The notes beneath the pieces were generated by a model. It was not told where the DNA came from, ran no database searches, and saw only the letters and a program-made list of their open reading frames with translations. Made by a program: the position numbers and the translations under genes. From G963422445 sp963422445 (GTDB lineage: Bacteria; Pseudomonadota; Alphaproteobacteria; Thalassobaculales; Thalassobaculaceae): 64,000 nucleotides of DNA. Positions 9,018 to 19,266 of the stretch are shown piece by piece (the first letter of the stretch is position 1; each line of letters begins with the position of its first letter). The DNA is taken from assembly GCA_963422445.2 (NCBI GenBank), contig OY729512.2, forward strand, positions 5,456,001-5,520,000, given 5' to 3'.

Positions 9018-9490
9018 CCGGATGAGACCCTGTCTCGGCCGCAGGACCGCCACCCAGGGACAGATCCGGTGCCGCGCGGACCGCATGACGCCGCCGGACA
9101 CGCGGCGCACAGCACCGATTCAGGGTTTGCTCTCCGCCACCAACGACGGCCGTGACACCTCTCCTGCGGGCGCCTGTGAGCGGCCATGACAGCACGACCG
9201 GTACCCGGGATCCAATCCAGGCCAGCCGCTTGAAACGCGAAACCATCCCCGAAAAAATCAACCCGGGGGCAGATGATTTTCAGGGTCGCTCTGAAGTGTG
9301 CAGGTGTGAGTTAGAGGTGGTGCGACGATGGCATTCAACGCGAACCTCATGGTGGTGGCGAAACATTTGACTTGTTGATGGTCATATATCTCTATGCCGA
9401 GATCCAGTGAAGCAGGTTTCGGGGTGGGCGTGAACCGACGAAGTAAAAAGTGAACGCATCTGGCCCATTAGAAAGACTTAGCGAACGTTA
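9018..9490. other. No recognisable gene
   Basis: About 470 bp between the IS30 scrap and the IS5 fragment. The frames on both strands are arginine/proline-rich shadows of GC-rich sequence with no motif I can place. It may be decayed element sequence. Confidence 0.4.
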
Positions 9491-9965
9491 GGGAAGGTCT
9501 GAACAGCCTTGGTTTTGTCGGGCATGGAGGTTTGTCGGGTCGGTTTATGAGAATGTCGGGACCTCTCGGGCTTGGGAAGTGTCGTTTTCAGACCGAAGAA
9601 AGGGCGTGTCGAGGGGCGAACCGTGACGGTGCCGCCCGTCATGGGCCGCCTTGCGGCGGTTCCGGGCGGATGGCCCCCGCGTCAGCCGGTGGCGGTGCGC
9701 ACGACGATGAGCAGATTGGAGAACCCACGCAGCAGAGCGATGCGCTGCGTGTTCTTCGCCAACCCCCGGTAACGCACCTTGGCGTAGCCGAAGTGGCGCT
9801 TCACATACAGGAACGGATGCTCGACCTTCGCCCGCACCGACGCCTTGCGCATCTCCGCCGCTTCCTGCGCTCCCGTCCTGTCCAGCCGCCGACGGTTCCC
9901 GGGCCTCATCGCGACCTGCCAGTCCACATCCGTGTCCCGGTTCCCCGCGCGCTTGCCCACCCCTA
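9491..9965 (-). mobile_element. IS5-family fragment (transposase C-terminal end)
   Basis: A TA is followed by a terminal repeat GGGAAGGTCTGAACAGCCTT, related to the GGGATTGTCTGAACAAG end of the IS5-family element at 62362. On the minus strand the fragment encodes the transposase C-terminus (VEHPFLYVKRHFGYAKVRYRG, LAKNTQRIALLRGFSNLLI). The rest of the transposase and the other end are absent: an IS630 copy replaces the sequence from 9966 on. The frame runs on from the IS630 transposase, giving an artificial chimeric reading frame. Confidence 0.8.
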
Positions 9966-11114
9966 CTGGATTGATTCCCGTTTGGAACCCTCTTTTTCTT
10001 GCGGCGATGATGGTATCGGGATCGGTGGTCCAGACGAAGGGCTTGGCTTCGGTGGTGTTGTGTTCGTCGATGAAGCGGCGGATGGCATCCTGGAGTTCGC
10101 GTACGGAGCGGCAGACGCCGTATTTGAGACGGCGTCGTGTCAGCTTGGCGAAGACGCCTTCGACCGCGTTCAGCCACGCGCTCGAGGTGGGGGTGACGTG
10201 GAAGGTCCAGCGCGGATGGCGTGCGAGCCAGACCTGGATGTCCTTGTGCTTGTGAGTAGCGTCGTTGTCGAGGATGGCATGGACCGGGACGCCGGCGGGT
10301 ATCGTGCGCGCGATGCGGTTGAGGAATCTCAGGAACTCCTGGTGGCGATGCCGACTGGCGTGCTGGCCGATGACCGTGCCGTCGAGCATGGTCAGGGCGG
10401 CGAACAGCGTCGTCGTGCCGTTGCGCTTGTAATCATGTGTCATGGTGGCGCTGCGGCCTTTCTTCAGCGGCAGGCCGGGCTGTGTGCGGTCGCGGGCCTG
10501 ACTGTGCGACGTGTCATCGATCGACAGCACGACCGCGTGAGCCGGCGGCGCAACGGAGAGGCCGACGATGTCGGTCAGCGTCTCGAGGCAGGCGGGATCG
10601 TTCGAAAGCGTGAACGGCCGCCAGCGGTGCGGCATCAGGCCATGCGCCTGCCAGACCGCCCAGACCCTCGAGGCGGCAACCCCTCACAGCCTTCGCCATC
10701 GCCCGCAGCGTCCAGTGGGTCGCCGCGTGAGGCGGCGGGGTGTGGGTCAACCCGACGATCTTCGCCTCTGGCTCAGGAGCCGGAGGCGTCTTGCCCGGCG
10801 GGCGCGTCTTGTCCCGCAGAAGTCCATCCACACCTTCGTCCATAGAAGCGGTCCTGCCAGCGCCAGACACTGTTCTTCGCCTTGCCGGTCTCTCTCATGA
10901 TGGCCATCGTGCCGAGCCCGTCGTCGCTCAGAAGAACGATGCGCACCCGCCAGACGTGCTTCTGCGGGCTCTTCGGGTCCGGGACAACCGTTTCAAGGCG
11001 ACGCCGGTTGCCCGAAGTGAGCGTGAATGAAACACCAGGGCGCATCTTGCAGACCCCCGTGATCGACAAATCAGAAGAACACAATAATGGATATATTTGT
11101 AACGATCAATCCAC
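9966..11114 (-). mobile_element. IS630-family element, copy 1
   Basis: One of three related copies (others at 17635 and 42775). The ends share TGGATTGAT in inverted orientation (CTGGATTGATT on the left; GTGGATTGATC on the right in reverse complement). A TA lies at 9964-9965, but the right flank is AG rather than TA, so the duplication is not intact. It truncates the IS5 fragment to its left. Confidence 0.8.
9976..11045 (-). pseudogene. IS630-family transposase, copy 1 (frameshifted)
   Basis: The reading frame begins MRPGVSFTLTSG, shifts after RWQDRF (near 10850) and shifts again near 10670. It then continues MPHRWRPFTLSND to the end of the element and onward into IS5 sequence. The DDE blocks are recognisable: AVVLSIDDTSHSQA for the first Asp, HAILDNDATHKHKD for the second, and SSAWLNAVEGVF for the Glu. 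Compared with the intact copy at 43893 it carries at least two frameshifts, so it is not expected to be active. Confidence 0.85.
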
Positions 11115-11163
11115 AGGGGTTGGATGAAACCGGCTCGCTGGTCTATCTGGAGGGGTAGAAAGG

Positions 11164-11550
11164 ATGGCGGGGAATGATCGGAAAATGCGGAAATCGGGAA
11201 ACCAACGCGACCAGAACCGGGGTGATGCACGCCGGCCGCACTCGATCCGCTTCTCCGATTCCGAGTGGATTCTGGTCGAATGGGCCGCCGCGCGGCGCGG
11301 CATTCCAGCCGGCGAACTCGTCCGCACGGATGCGCTCACCCTCGCCGAGGATTGGATCGGCGAAGCGCCGCCGGCCACGGTATCGCCCGGACACCTCGCG
11401 CTCATCGAGACCATATGGCGCATGGTCTATGTGCTCGCTACCCTCAACCGGAACCGCATGATTGATGCCAAGCGCGAGAAGGAACTCGACGACATCGTCG
11501 CCGTGGCGCGCAAGACGATGAAGGAGACCATGGACGACGGCCCGAGGTGA
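11164..11550 (+). CDS. Small MobC/ribbon-helix-helix-like protein linked to helicase
   Basis: A 128-residue protein I cannot assign firmly. After a basic N-terminus it has RPHSIRFSDSEWILVEWAA, then RRGIPAGELVRTDALTLAE, a pattern like the N-terminal DNA-binding part of MobC/RHH relaxosome accessory proteins. A helical C-terminus rich in charged residues (LNRNRMIDAKREKELDDIV) follows. The ATG is preceded by a purine-rich ribosome site. Its last four bases overlap the GTG start of the HelD-like helicase, so the two are coupled. A wrecked MobF relaxase lies convergent downstream, which supports a conjugation-related role (inference). Confidence 0.55.
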   Translation: MAGNDRKMRKSGNQRDQNRGDARRPHSIRFSDSEWILVEWAAARRGIPAGELVRTDALTLAEDWIGEAPPATVSPGHLALIETIWRMVYVLATLNRNRMIDAKREKELDDIVAVARKTMKETMDDGPR

Positions 11551-14500
11551 GCAAATCCGACGGTGAATTTCCGGGAAGGATTCGGCATAAACTGCACCGG
11601 AAACGCGTGCCCACTGAAATGACCCGGAAGGGAACGTTGAGAGATCCCCCCGCAACATCGCCACACGCTGGGCGATCCGAAAGTCGGTCGAGTTTGGCGG
11701 CGAGTCCTCTGCTTGAGGCCAAACGAACCGGGCTGGCCAGGATCCTGTTCGCGATCCTGCATCCGCGGCATGCCAGGGCGGCATCGGTGAACACCGAAAC
11801 GGTCCGGCTGCTCTGCGATTCGCGTTATACGGACATACCGTTGGGTGATGTGGAGACGGTCGACATAGCGGGCCGCGGTCTCTATTCCGGCGTCTGTATC
11901 CGCCATACCGGGGGCAGCGCGCATGTTTCTGGCCTGTCCCGAGCGGACGCGAGGGCTCTGGCCCGATCGCTCGAAACGGCGAGATGCGAATGGTGGCGCC
12001 GGGCCGTCGCCTCGCGGACCGGCATGCTCCGACCGGTTCACGACCGCATCGCCGAATTTGTCGATCCGCCGCAATACCTCACCGTCGACGCGCTTCGCGA
12101 CCTCGAGGCCGAGGCGCGAACAGCCGCTGGCGGGTTCGCGGTGCGATGGCCCGAAGCGCTGTCGGATACCTCGGAGATCCGGATGCTACGGGACATCCTC
12201 GCGTTTCTGGAAGCGCCGGGCGATGTCCGGGCGAAGGCCAACCGGGCGTTCGTCGTCAACGAGCCGGTCCGCTCGTGCGAATTCTTCGACCGGATCGAGG
12301 CCCGCCCGCTCACGGAAGCGCAGCGCAGCGCGATCGTCGTCGACGAGCGACGGAACCTCGTGGTCGCCGCGGCCGGAAGCGGCAAGACCTCGGTCATCGT
12401 GGCCAAGACAGGCTGGCTCGTTCGGAAGGGGTATCGCAAGCCGTCCGAGCTGCTTCTGCTGGCCTTCGCGCGCGACGCCCGCGAGAAAATGGATGAGCGG
12501 ATTGACAAGCGTCTCGGCGCCACGATCGCCGGCGGCGTGACAGTGCGCACCTTCCACAGCCTGGGCATGGCGATCATTGGCGAAGCCGAAGGGAAGCGTC
12601 CGGCGCTCGCCGCGACGGCGGAAAACGACCGCGCGCTGTTCGATCTCCTCCAGGGAATCGTGACTGACCTGCTCGCCGACCGGGAACTCTCGGCCACGCT
12701 GCGCGAATGGTTCCAGGAGGGATTCGCGCCGTACAGGAGCCAGCACGAGTTCAGGAACTGGGGCGAGTACCACGACTACATCCGTAAGTTCGACATCCGC
12801 TCGCTCAAGGGCGAGACGGTCCGCAGCTTCGAGGAATGCGAGATCGCGAACTTTCTCTATCTCAACGGGGTCGCTTACGAGTACGAAGCCGCCTATGAGC
12901 ACGATCTGGCGACCTCGAGGAAGCGCCAGTACAAGCCCGACTTCCATCTTCCCGAACACGGCATCTATATCGAGCACTTCGGCATCGACGCCGTGGGGAA
13001 CACAGCGCCTTTTGTCGACCGGGAGCAGTATCGGCAGGACATGGAGTGGAAGCGCGGCGTCCATGCGGAGCACGGCACCGTGCTTGTCGAAACCTTCAGC
13101 CACGAACAGGCGGACGGCAGACTGCTCCGCAACCTGGCGGAGAAGTTTGCGGCCCACAGCGTGACCCTTTCGCCGATACCGCGCGAGGAGGCGTTAGCCG
13201 CTCTCGAACGCCAGGGGCGGCTCGATCCATTCACGCGGCTGGCGGCGACCTTCCTGCAGCACTTCAAGGGCAGTCGGTTGTCCTTTGCCGACATCGCCGA
13301 ACGCGCCGGCGCCCACCGGGATCGGGAGCGGGCGCAGGCGTTTCTTGCCGTGTTCCGTCCGATTTTCGAGCGTTATCGGGAAGCGCTTGCCCGTTCGGGG
13401 AAGATCGACTTCCACGACATGATCGACCGCGCGACCGATCTCGTGGAGACCGGACGTTACCACAGTCCGTTCGGATACATTCTGGTCGACGAGTTCCAGG
13501 ACATCTCGCCGTCCCGCGCGCGGCTGCTGAAGGCGCTGCTCGACAGCTCGCCGGGTACCCAGTTGTTCGCGGTCGGCGACGACTGGCAAGCGATCTACCG
13601 GTTCGGCGGCTCGGACATCTCGATCATGCGGGAGTTCGGGGACCGTTTTGGCGCGTTCGAGCGCATCGATCTCGCAACCACGTTCCGCTGCGCCGACCGG
13701 ATCGCCGCGGTCGCCACCGACTTCGTGCTGCGTAACCCGGCGCAGATCCGCAAGACGGTCCGCGCGACGCGCAAGGCGGACCAGCCTGCGGTGTATATCG
13801 GACTTCCCGGAGAGCAGGGGCTTTCGCTCCTGAAAGAGGCGCTCGACCGGATCGCGGAGGATGCCCGCCGGCACGAAGAAATGTCCGAGGTGCTGCTGCT
13901 GGGCCGCTACCGGCATCTGCGGCCCCGCAATATGGACGCGCTGCCGAGGCGATATCCGGGCCTTCGCTTCACCTGGATGACCGTGCACCGCTCGAAGGGT
14001 CTCGAGGCCGATTATGCGGTGATCCTCGGTCTCTGTTCGGGAAAGTACGGATTCCCCGCCGAGATAGCCGACGATCCACTGCTCGATCTGGTTCTGGCGG
14101 CGCCCGAAGCCCATCCGAACGCCGAGGAGCGGCGCCTGCTCTACGTTGCCGTCACCCGGGCGAGACGGCAGGTCTACCTGCTTGCCGACGGCGGCCCGCC
14201 GTCGGAATTCATCACGGAGCTGATCGACGGCGGATACGATGTCGCCGTGTTCGGCCGTCCGCCGGAGGGCGACGTGTCCTGTCCGCGATGCGGCGGCGGG
14301 CGGCTGGAACGCCGGGAAAACACTCGCGGCGGAAGTGTCTTCTACGGTTGCTCGAACTTTCCGCTCTGCGAGCACACGGCGCGCGCCTGTCCCCGCTGCG
14401 GGACCGGCCTCCCCGTCAGGTCGGGCGAGGCTTACCGCTGCCGCGATTGCGGCGACACGATCGAGGCCTGTCCGGTCTGCGACGGCTGGCTGAATACCAG

Positions 14501-14639
14501 AATGGGCAAGTTTGGTCGCTTCCTCGGCTGCTCGAACTGGCCGGATTGCAGCTACACGCGAAACCTACGGCAGTCGCGAAAAAGGGCCGACTCTGCATCG
14601 AATGCATCGTCAAGGCCCCGGAAACCGAAACCGCGCTGA
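11547..14639 (+). CDS. HelD-like SF1 helicase with nuclease-like insert and C-terminal zinc ribbons
   Basis: UvrD/Rep-superfamily helicase of the E. coli helicase IV (HelD) type, 1030 residues. The N-terminal region before the motor resembles HelD. Motor motifs: Walker A AAAGSGKTSVIVAK (about residue 273), motif Ia LLLAFARDAREKMDERI, Walker B HILVDEFQDISPSRARLL-type (here YILVDEFQDISP), GDDWQAIYRFGGSD, TTFRCADRI, TVHRSKGLEADYAVILG and YVAVTRARRQVY. Between the motor lobes lies KPDFHLPEHGIYIEHFGID, a PD-(D/E)XK-like patch also found in related helicases. From about residue 910 several C-x2-C pairs form topoisomerase-type zinc ribbons (CPRCGGG, CSNFPLC, CRDCGD, CSNWPDC), which E. coli HelD lacks. 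Intact; GTG start overlapping the previous gene. Confidence 0.88.
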   Translation: MSKSDGEFPGRIRHKLHRKRVPTEMTRKGTLRDPPATSPHAGRSESRSSLAASPLLEAKRTGLARILFAILHPRHARAASVNTETVRLLCDSRYTDIPLGDVETVDIAGRGLYSGVCIRHTGGSAHVSGLSRADARALARSLETARCEWWRRAVASRTGMLRPVHDRIAEFVDPPQYLTVDALRDLEAEARTAAGGFAVRWPEALSDTSEIRMLRDILAFLEAPGDVRAKANRAFVVNEPVRSCEFFDRIEARPLTEAQRSAIVVDERRNLVVAAAGSGKTSVIVAKTGWLVRKGYRKPSELLLLAFARDAREKMDERIDKRLGATIAGGVTVRTFHSLGMAIIGEAEGKRPALAATAENDRALFDLLQGIVTDLLADRELSATLREWFQEGFAPYRSQHEFRNWGEYHDYIRKFDIRSLKGETVRSFEECEIANFLYLNGVAYEYEAAYEHDLATSRKRQYKPDFHLPEHGIYIEHFGIDAVGNTAPFVDREQYRQDMEWKRGVHAEHGTVLVETFSHEQADGRLLRNLAEKFAAHSVTLSPIPREEALAALERQGRLDPFTRLAATFLQHFKGSRLSFADIAERAGAHRDRERAQAFLAVFRPIFERYREALARSGKIDFHDMIDRATDLVETGRYHSPFGYILVDEFQDISPSRARLLKALLDSSPGTQLFAVGDDWQAIYRFGGSDISIMREFGDRFGAFERIDLATTFRCADRIAAVATDFVLRNPAQIRKTVRATRKADQPAVYIGLPGEQGLSLLKEALDRIAEDARRHEEMSEVLLLGRYRHLRPRNMDALPRRYPGLRFTWMTVHRSKGLEADYAVILGLCSGKYGFPAEIADDPLLDLVLAAPEAHPNAEERRLLYVAVTRARRQVYLLADGGPPSEFITELIDGGYDVAVFGRPPEGDVSCPRCGGGRLERRENTRGGSVFYGCSNFPLCEHTARACPRCGTGLPVRSGEAYRCRDCGDTIEACPVCDGWLNTRMGKFGRFLGCSNWPDCSYTRNLRQSRKRADSASNASSRPRKPKPR

Positions 14640-14703
14640 TGGCAAGGTGATGACGTTCGACAAAATGCGAATAAGCATGAAGCGAGGCGCGAACGACCCG
14701 CGC

Positions 14704-15605
14704 TCAGAGGTCGAGATCCAACTCGACGCTCTTCCCGCGGGCGGGCCGCTCCGGTTCCTTGTCGTGGGACGGAGACGGCTCGATTTCCCTCTCCGGCAGG
14801 GACGGCGCCGACGCCTCCGGACCCGGCCGTTCGGGCCTTCGAGATGCACGGTCCGGTTCTCGCGATCGACATTCTCGATTCGCCGCTCCCTGCCTTTCTC
14901 GACTCCGAGTCGCCAGGTAGGGACGGTGGAACGCCACCACATCGCCGGGCGCGTAGTTGGAATTCATCACCTTTTCCGCTCTGGTATAGCCCTTCGAGAC
15001 CGGCCGCTGTGTTTTCGAACCGGCCCGGCGATGCGCCCCTCGCGAGCGAGGCGCTCGCGGATATGGATGTTGATTGCCTCGCGCGGCGCGTGGCTCGGAG
15101 CCATGACGCCGGTGCGCTCGCGCTCCTTCGGTGAAAGCTTCAGCTAGCGCGCCGCGATCGCGCCGGCGATGTTGTCGGGCTTTACCTCGGTGATGTCGGA
15201 GTCGAGCTTGTCGAACGCCTTGCCGATCTCGCCGTCGAGGCTCGCCTCTACGGCGGCCTTCAGATCTGGATCGCGCTGGCGCAGGATCTCGTCCATGACG
15301 GCCGTCTTCATGCCCGCAGCCTGAAGCTACGCGAAGGGCTTGCCGGCATCGACCGCATCGAACTGCCTGGAATCGCCTACCAGCACCAGCTTCGGGATGC
15401 CCAGTTCGCCCGCGACCCGGAGCAGGTCGCGCGCGGTTCAGCATCCGGGTCTTGCCGGCGCCGGCATAGCCTTGCACACCCACCGTGCGGTCGCGTCCCG
15501 AGAGAATGAGCTTCACCGCCTCCCTCTGCCCGGCCGTGAGCGGTTCCTTCCTGAGATGCTGGTCGACCGCCCAGCCGCGCATCGGCGCCCCGCTCCGCAT
15601 TGCCT
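14704..15605 (-). pseudogene. MobF relaxase (TraA/TrwC-like), helicase/C-terminal part
   Basis: Second half of a relaxase-helicase gene cut by the IS21 element. The frame reads MRGWAVDQHLRKEPLTAGQ, REAVKLILSGRDRTVGVQ and then Walker A GYAGAGKTRM, matching the TraA/TrwC helicase start. Frameshifts then scramble the remaining helicase region. A short in-frame C-terminus is still visible (SNYAPGDVVAFHRPYL, ending in KSVELDLDL). Most of the expected helicase length is missing, so there is also a large deletion. The upstream half lies at 19267-20524. Confidence 0.75.
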
Positions 15606-15728
15606 AATCTCACGATGGTAGCCACCCTCTCTCACCGAGATAGCCAGCCCTCGGGGCGGCGGATCTTGGTGCGACTCAGGGCACCGTCCTACCCCTCGGA
15701 TTTCCGCGATTTGTCCGAGGGAAATGGG

Positions 15729-17249
15729 ATGGCACAGGGAAGGCTGCCGATGAGAAAGATGAAGAAGGTTCTTGAATTCCACTTCGACGAGGGCCGCAAC
15801 GCCCGCGCGATCGCCAGCCATTGCGGTCTGGCGCGGCGCTCGGTGGCGCAGACCCTGGAGCGGTTTGCAGCGTCTGGGCTGAGCGCTGGCCGCAGGCCCG
15901 CGACATGGAGGAGGAGGCCCTGGATGCGGCGCTCTATCGCCGGCCCGGGCTTCGGACCGGCCGGAGGTGGACTGAGCGAAGGTCGAGAAGGATCTGTCCG
16001 GGCGCGGCGTGACGCTGATGCTGCTGTGGCAGTAATGACGCGAGACGCATCCGGACGGCATGAGCTATCCGACTTGGTGCCGCCACTTCCGGGAGTGGCG
16101 GCCGCGTCGGGACGCGACGATGCGCCAAAACCGCCGTCCCGGCGAGAGGCTGTTCGTCGACTACGCGGGCATGACGATCCCGATCCTGATCGACGGGGTC
16201 GAGCACGAGGCGTAGGTGTTCGTGGCCTCGATGGGCGGCTCTACGCGGAAGCAACGCTGACCCAGAAGATCGACAACTAGTGCGCCTCGCACGTGCGCTG
16301 CTTCGAGAACATGGGCTGCGTGTCGCAGGTGGTGGTGCCCGACAACATCAAGCCGGCGGTGATCAAGCCGTCGCGCTACGAGCCGGTCCTCAACGAGACC
16401 TAAGCCGATCTACTCGAACACTATGACGTCCAGGGCTTCCCGGCGCGCGTGAGAAAGCCGCGGGACAAGGCTCTGGTGGAGAACAGAGTGCTCAATGCGG
16501 AACGTTGGATTCTCGCGCCCCTGCGCAAGCGCGTCTTCCATGACTTGGCGTCGACGAACCGCGCGATCGTCGCCCAGGTCAGGAAGATCAACAGCCGACC
16601 CTATGCCGACGGCATTGGCGAGAACCGCCACGGCCGCTTCGAGAGCGTCGATCTCCCCCACATGCGGCCGCTGCCGAAGCGGCGCTGGCAGCACACGGTG
16701 TGGCGCAAGAACACGGTGCACCGCGATTATCACATCGCCATCGATTACCACTTCTACTCGGTGCCCCATGAGCTCATCGGCAAGGAGGTCGACGTCCGCC
16801 TGCGCGGCAACCTGATCGACGTCTTCCTCCGGGGCCGGCACATCGCCAGCCATATCCGCAGCGACGCCAGGAGCCGCGCCACCACCGTCGAGGAGCACAA
16901 ATCCGAGACGCACCAACGCTCCGGCGTCGAGGCCACCCGCGCCCAACTGGAGAAGAACACGCGCGATATCGGTCCCCATGTCCTCGACTTCGTCGTCGCG
17001 TTCATGAAGAGGCAGAAGAATCCCGAGTTCGGCTTCCGCTCCTGCTACGGCGTGCTCAGGTTGGCCAAGAGCCACGAGCAGGACCGCTTCGACGCTGCAT
17101 GCCGCGACGCGCTCGAACTCGGCACGCGGTCATACCGCGGGCTCGACAACATCCTGCGCACCGGCGCCGATCTCGCCAATGGCCAGCAGGAGCCCGAGAG
17201 AGCGCCTATCGATCACCCCAAGATCAGAGGAGCTGAGCACTACAAATGA
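15729..17249 (+). pseudogene. istA: IS21 transposase IstA (decayed)
   Basis: The N-terminus MAQGRLPMRKMKKVLEFHF with a helix-turn-helix (NARAIASHCGLARRSVAQTL) is typical of IstA. The central integrase-like core is broken by frameshifts and stops: THPDGMSYPTWCRHFREW and GERLFVDYAGMTIPI can be read, then stop codons near 16213 and 16258. The C-terminal part from about 16449 (RKPRDKALVENRVLNAERW through YHFYSVPHELIGKEVDVR) is open to its stop. It overlaps istB as in intact elements. Not functional. Confidence 0.85.
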
Positions 17250-17634
17250 GCGACAATCCCGTCTTCCATCCGCTGGCCGAGCGCATCGCCTCGCTGCGCC
17301 TGCCCGGCATGTACACCGCCTTCCTCGAGCAGATGACGCGCAACGATCTCGACGACATGCCCTTCGTGGACCGGCTCGCGCTGCTGATCGACCGCGAGAT
17401 CGCCGAGCGCCGCTCCAAGGCCCTGCAGCGGCGCCGTAAGAGGGCACAGCTGCGCCATCAGGACGCCTGCTTCAAGGATATCAACCTGAGCCGCCCGCGC
17501 GGCCTCGACCGCAGCCTCGCAGACTGCGCCTGGGCCCGTAACGGCGCCAACATCCTTATCACCGGGCCGTGTGGCACGGGCAATATTTGGTGCCGTACGC
17601 TCTCGACCACAAGGCTTGCCTCGAAGGCCACCTA
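17246..17634 (+). pseudogene. istB: IS21 helper ATPase IstB, N-terminal part
   Basis: The N-terminus is readable (MSDNPVFHPLAERIASLRL, FVDRLALLIDREIAERRSK, DACFKDINLSRPRGLDRS). The Walker A reads ITGPCGTGN where IstB has GPxGTGKT, so the Lys is lost. The gene is then cut by IS630 copy 2 at a TA. The remainder lies at 18785-19143. Confidence 0.85.
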
Positions 17635-18712
17635 GTTGGTTGATTCCAACGTTTGGACCCCTCTTTTTCTTGCAGCGATGATGGTATCGGGATCGGCAGT
17701 CCAGACGAAGGGCTTGGCTTCGGTGGTGTTGTGTTCGTCGATGACGCGGCGGATGGCGTCCTGGAGTTCGCGTACGGAGCGGAAGACGCCGTATTTGAGA
17801 CGGCGTCGTGTCAGCTTGGCGAAGACGCCTTCGAGCGCGTTCAGCCACGCGCTCGAGGGGGTGATGTGGAAGGTCCAGCGCGGATGGCGTGCGAGCCAGA
17901 CCTGGACGTCCTTGTGCTTGTGAGTGGCGTCGTTGTCGAGGATGGCATGGACCGGGACGCCGGCGGGTATCGTGTGCGCGATGCGGTTGAGGAATCTCAG
18001 GAACTCCTGGTGGCGATGCCGACTGGCGTGCTGGCCGATGACCGTGCCGGCGAGCACGGTCAGGGCGGCAAACAGCGTCGTCGTGCCGTTGCGCCTGGAA
18101 TCATGTGTCATGGTGGCGCCGCGGCCTTTCTTCAGCGACAGGCCGGGCTGTGTGCGGTCGAGTGCCTGAATTTGCGACTTTTCATCGATCGACAGCACGA
18201 CCGCGTGAGCCGGCGGCGCAACGGAGAGGCCGACGATGTCGGTCAGCGTCTCGAGGCAGGCGGGATCGTTCGAAAGCGTGAACGGCCGCCAGCGGTGCGG
18301 CATCAGGCCATGCGCCTGCCAGACCGCCCATACCGTCGAAGCGGTAACCCCCACAGCCTTCGCCATCGCCCGCAGCGTCCAGTGGGTCGCCGCGTGAGGC
18401 GGCGGGGTGTGGGTCAACCCGACGATCTTCGCCTCTGGCTCAGGAGCCGGAGGCGTCTTGCCCGGGGGACGCGTCTTGTCCCGCAGAAGTCCGTCCACAC
18501 CCTCTTCCATAGAAGCGGTCCTGCCAGCGCCAGACACTGTTCTTTGCCTGGCCGGTCTCTCTCATGATGGCCATCCTGCCGAGCCCATCGTCGCTCAGAA
18601 GAACGATGCGCGCCCGCCAGACATGCTTCTGCGGGCTCTTCGGGTCAGAGACAACCGTTTCAAGGCGACGCCGGTCGCCTGAAGTGAGCGTGAATGAAAC
18701 ACCAGGGCGCAT
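17632..18712 (-). pseudogene. IS630-family transposase, copy 2 (one frameshift)
   Basis: Same family as copies 1 and 3. It begins MRPGVSFTLTSGDRRRL; the frame shifts once after RWQDRF because CTTCTATGG replaces the CTTCATGG of the intact copy, then stays open to the end. The catalytic blocks AVVLSIDEKSQIQALD, HAILDNDATHKHKD and SSAWLNALEGVF are complete. The stop codon uses the flanking TA. Either dead or dependent on frameshifting. Confidence 0.85.
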
Positions 18713-18781
18713 CTTGCAGACCTCCGTGATCGACAAATCAGAAGAACATAATAACGGATATACTTGTAACGATCTATCCAC
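17635..18781 (-). mobile_element. IS630-family element, copy 2, inserted in istB
   Basis: 1147 bp flanked on both sides by TA (17633-17634 and 18782-18783), the target duplication expected for IS630. The ends GTTGGTTGATT and, in reverse complement, GTGGATAGATC form an imperfect inverted repeat. The clean TA duplication shows this insertion postdates the IS21. Confidence 0.9.
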
Positions 18782-18784
18782 TAG

Positions 18785-19143
18785 CCCAATACCAGCGCGT
18801 GCCGAGGCTGCTCACCGAACTGCGCATCGCTCATGGCGAGGGCAGCATCCCGAAGCTCTACCGCGACCTCACCCGCATCGAGGTGCTGATCCTCGACGAC
18901 TGGGGACTGGCGCCCATCGATGCCTCGCGAGCGCGCGACCTCCTCGAAATCCTCGACGACCGCTTCGGACGGCGCTCGGTGATCGTCACCAGCCAGCTTC
19001 CGGTAGCCGATTGGCACCGTCAGCTGAATGATCCCACCATCGCTAACGCCATCCTCGACCGCATCGTCCATGGCACCATCCGCATCGAGCTGCACGGCAC
19101 CTCCATGCGCATCGACGACGCTGCCAAAGGAACAAAGGCATGA
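18785..19143 (+). pseudogene. istB: IS21 helper ATPase IstB, C-terminal part
   Basis: Continues the istB interrupted at 17634: YQRVPRLLTELRIAHGEGS, then Walker B VLILDDWGLAPID, then RDLLEILDDRFGRRSVIVTS, matching the AAA+ helper ATPase of IS21. Separated from its N-terminus by IS630 copy 2. Confidence 0.88.
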
Positions 19144-19266
19144 GCGCGACAGTCGAGCGGCGCCATCGTCGCTTCGCTCCGGGGTAGCTGCCAGACCGAG
19201 AGAGGGTGGCTACCATAGTAAGAATAGGTGGCTACGTTGAATGAGAATCACCGGCTACGTTGGTGA

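Larger units (their letters stand above)
15606..19266 (+). mobile_element. IS21-family element, itself interrupted by an IS630
   Basis: Carries istA and istB in the standard order with the usual four-base overlap at 17246-17249. Both ends have inverted copies of TGGTAGCCACCCTCTCTC (from 15616 on the left and ending at 19215 on the right), and the right end has further GTAGCC-containing repeats, as IS21 ends do. It lies inside the MobF relaxase gene. IS630 copy 2 is inserted in istB. Exact outer limits are uncertain by about 10 bp. Confidence 0.8.

Noticed and set aside
9682..10635. 317-residue chimeric open frame on the minus strand
   Set aside because: Its first part is IS630 transposase and its second part IS5 transposase, joined by truncation; not a real fusion protein.
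9532..10845. 437-residue plus-strand open frame
   Set aside because: Antisense shadow of the IS5 and IS630 transposase remnants, which explain the sequence on the other strand.
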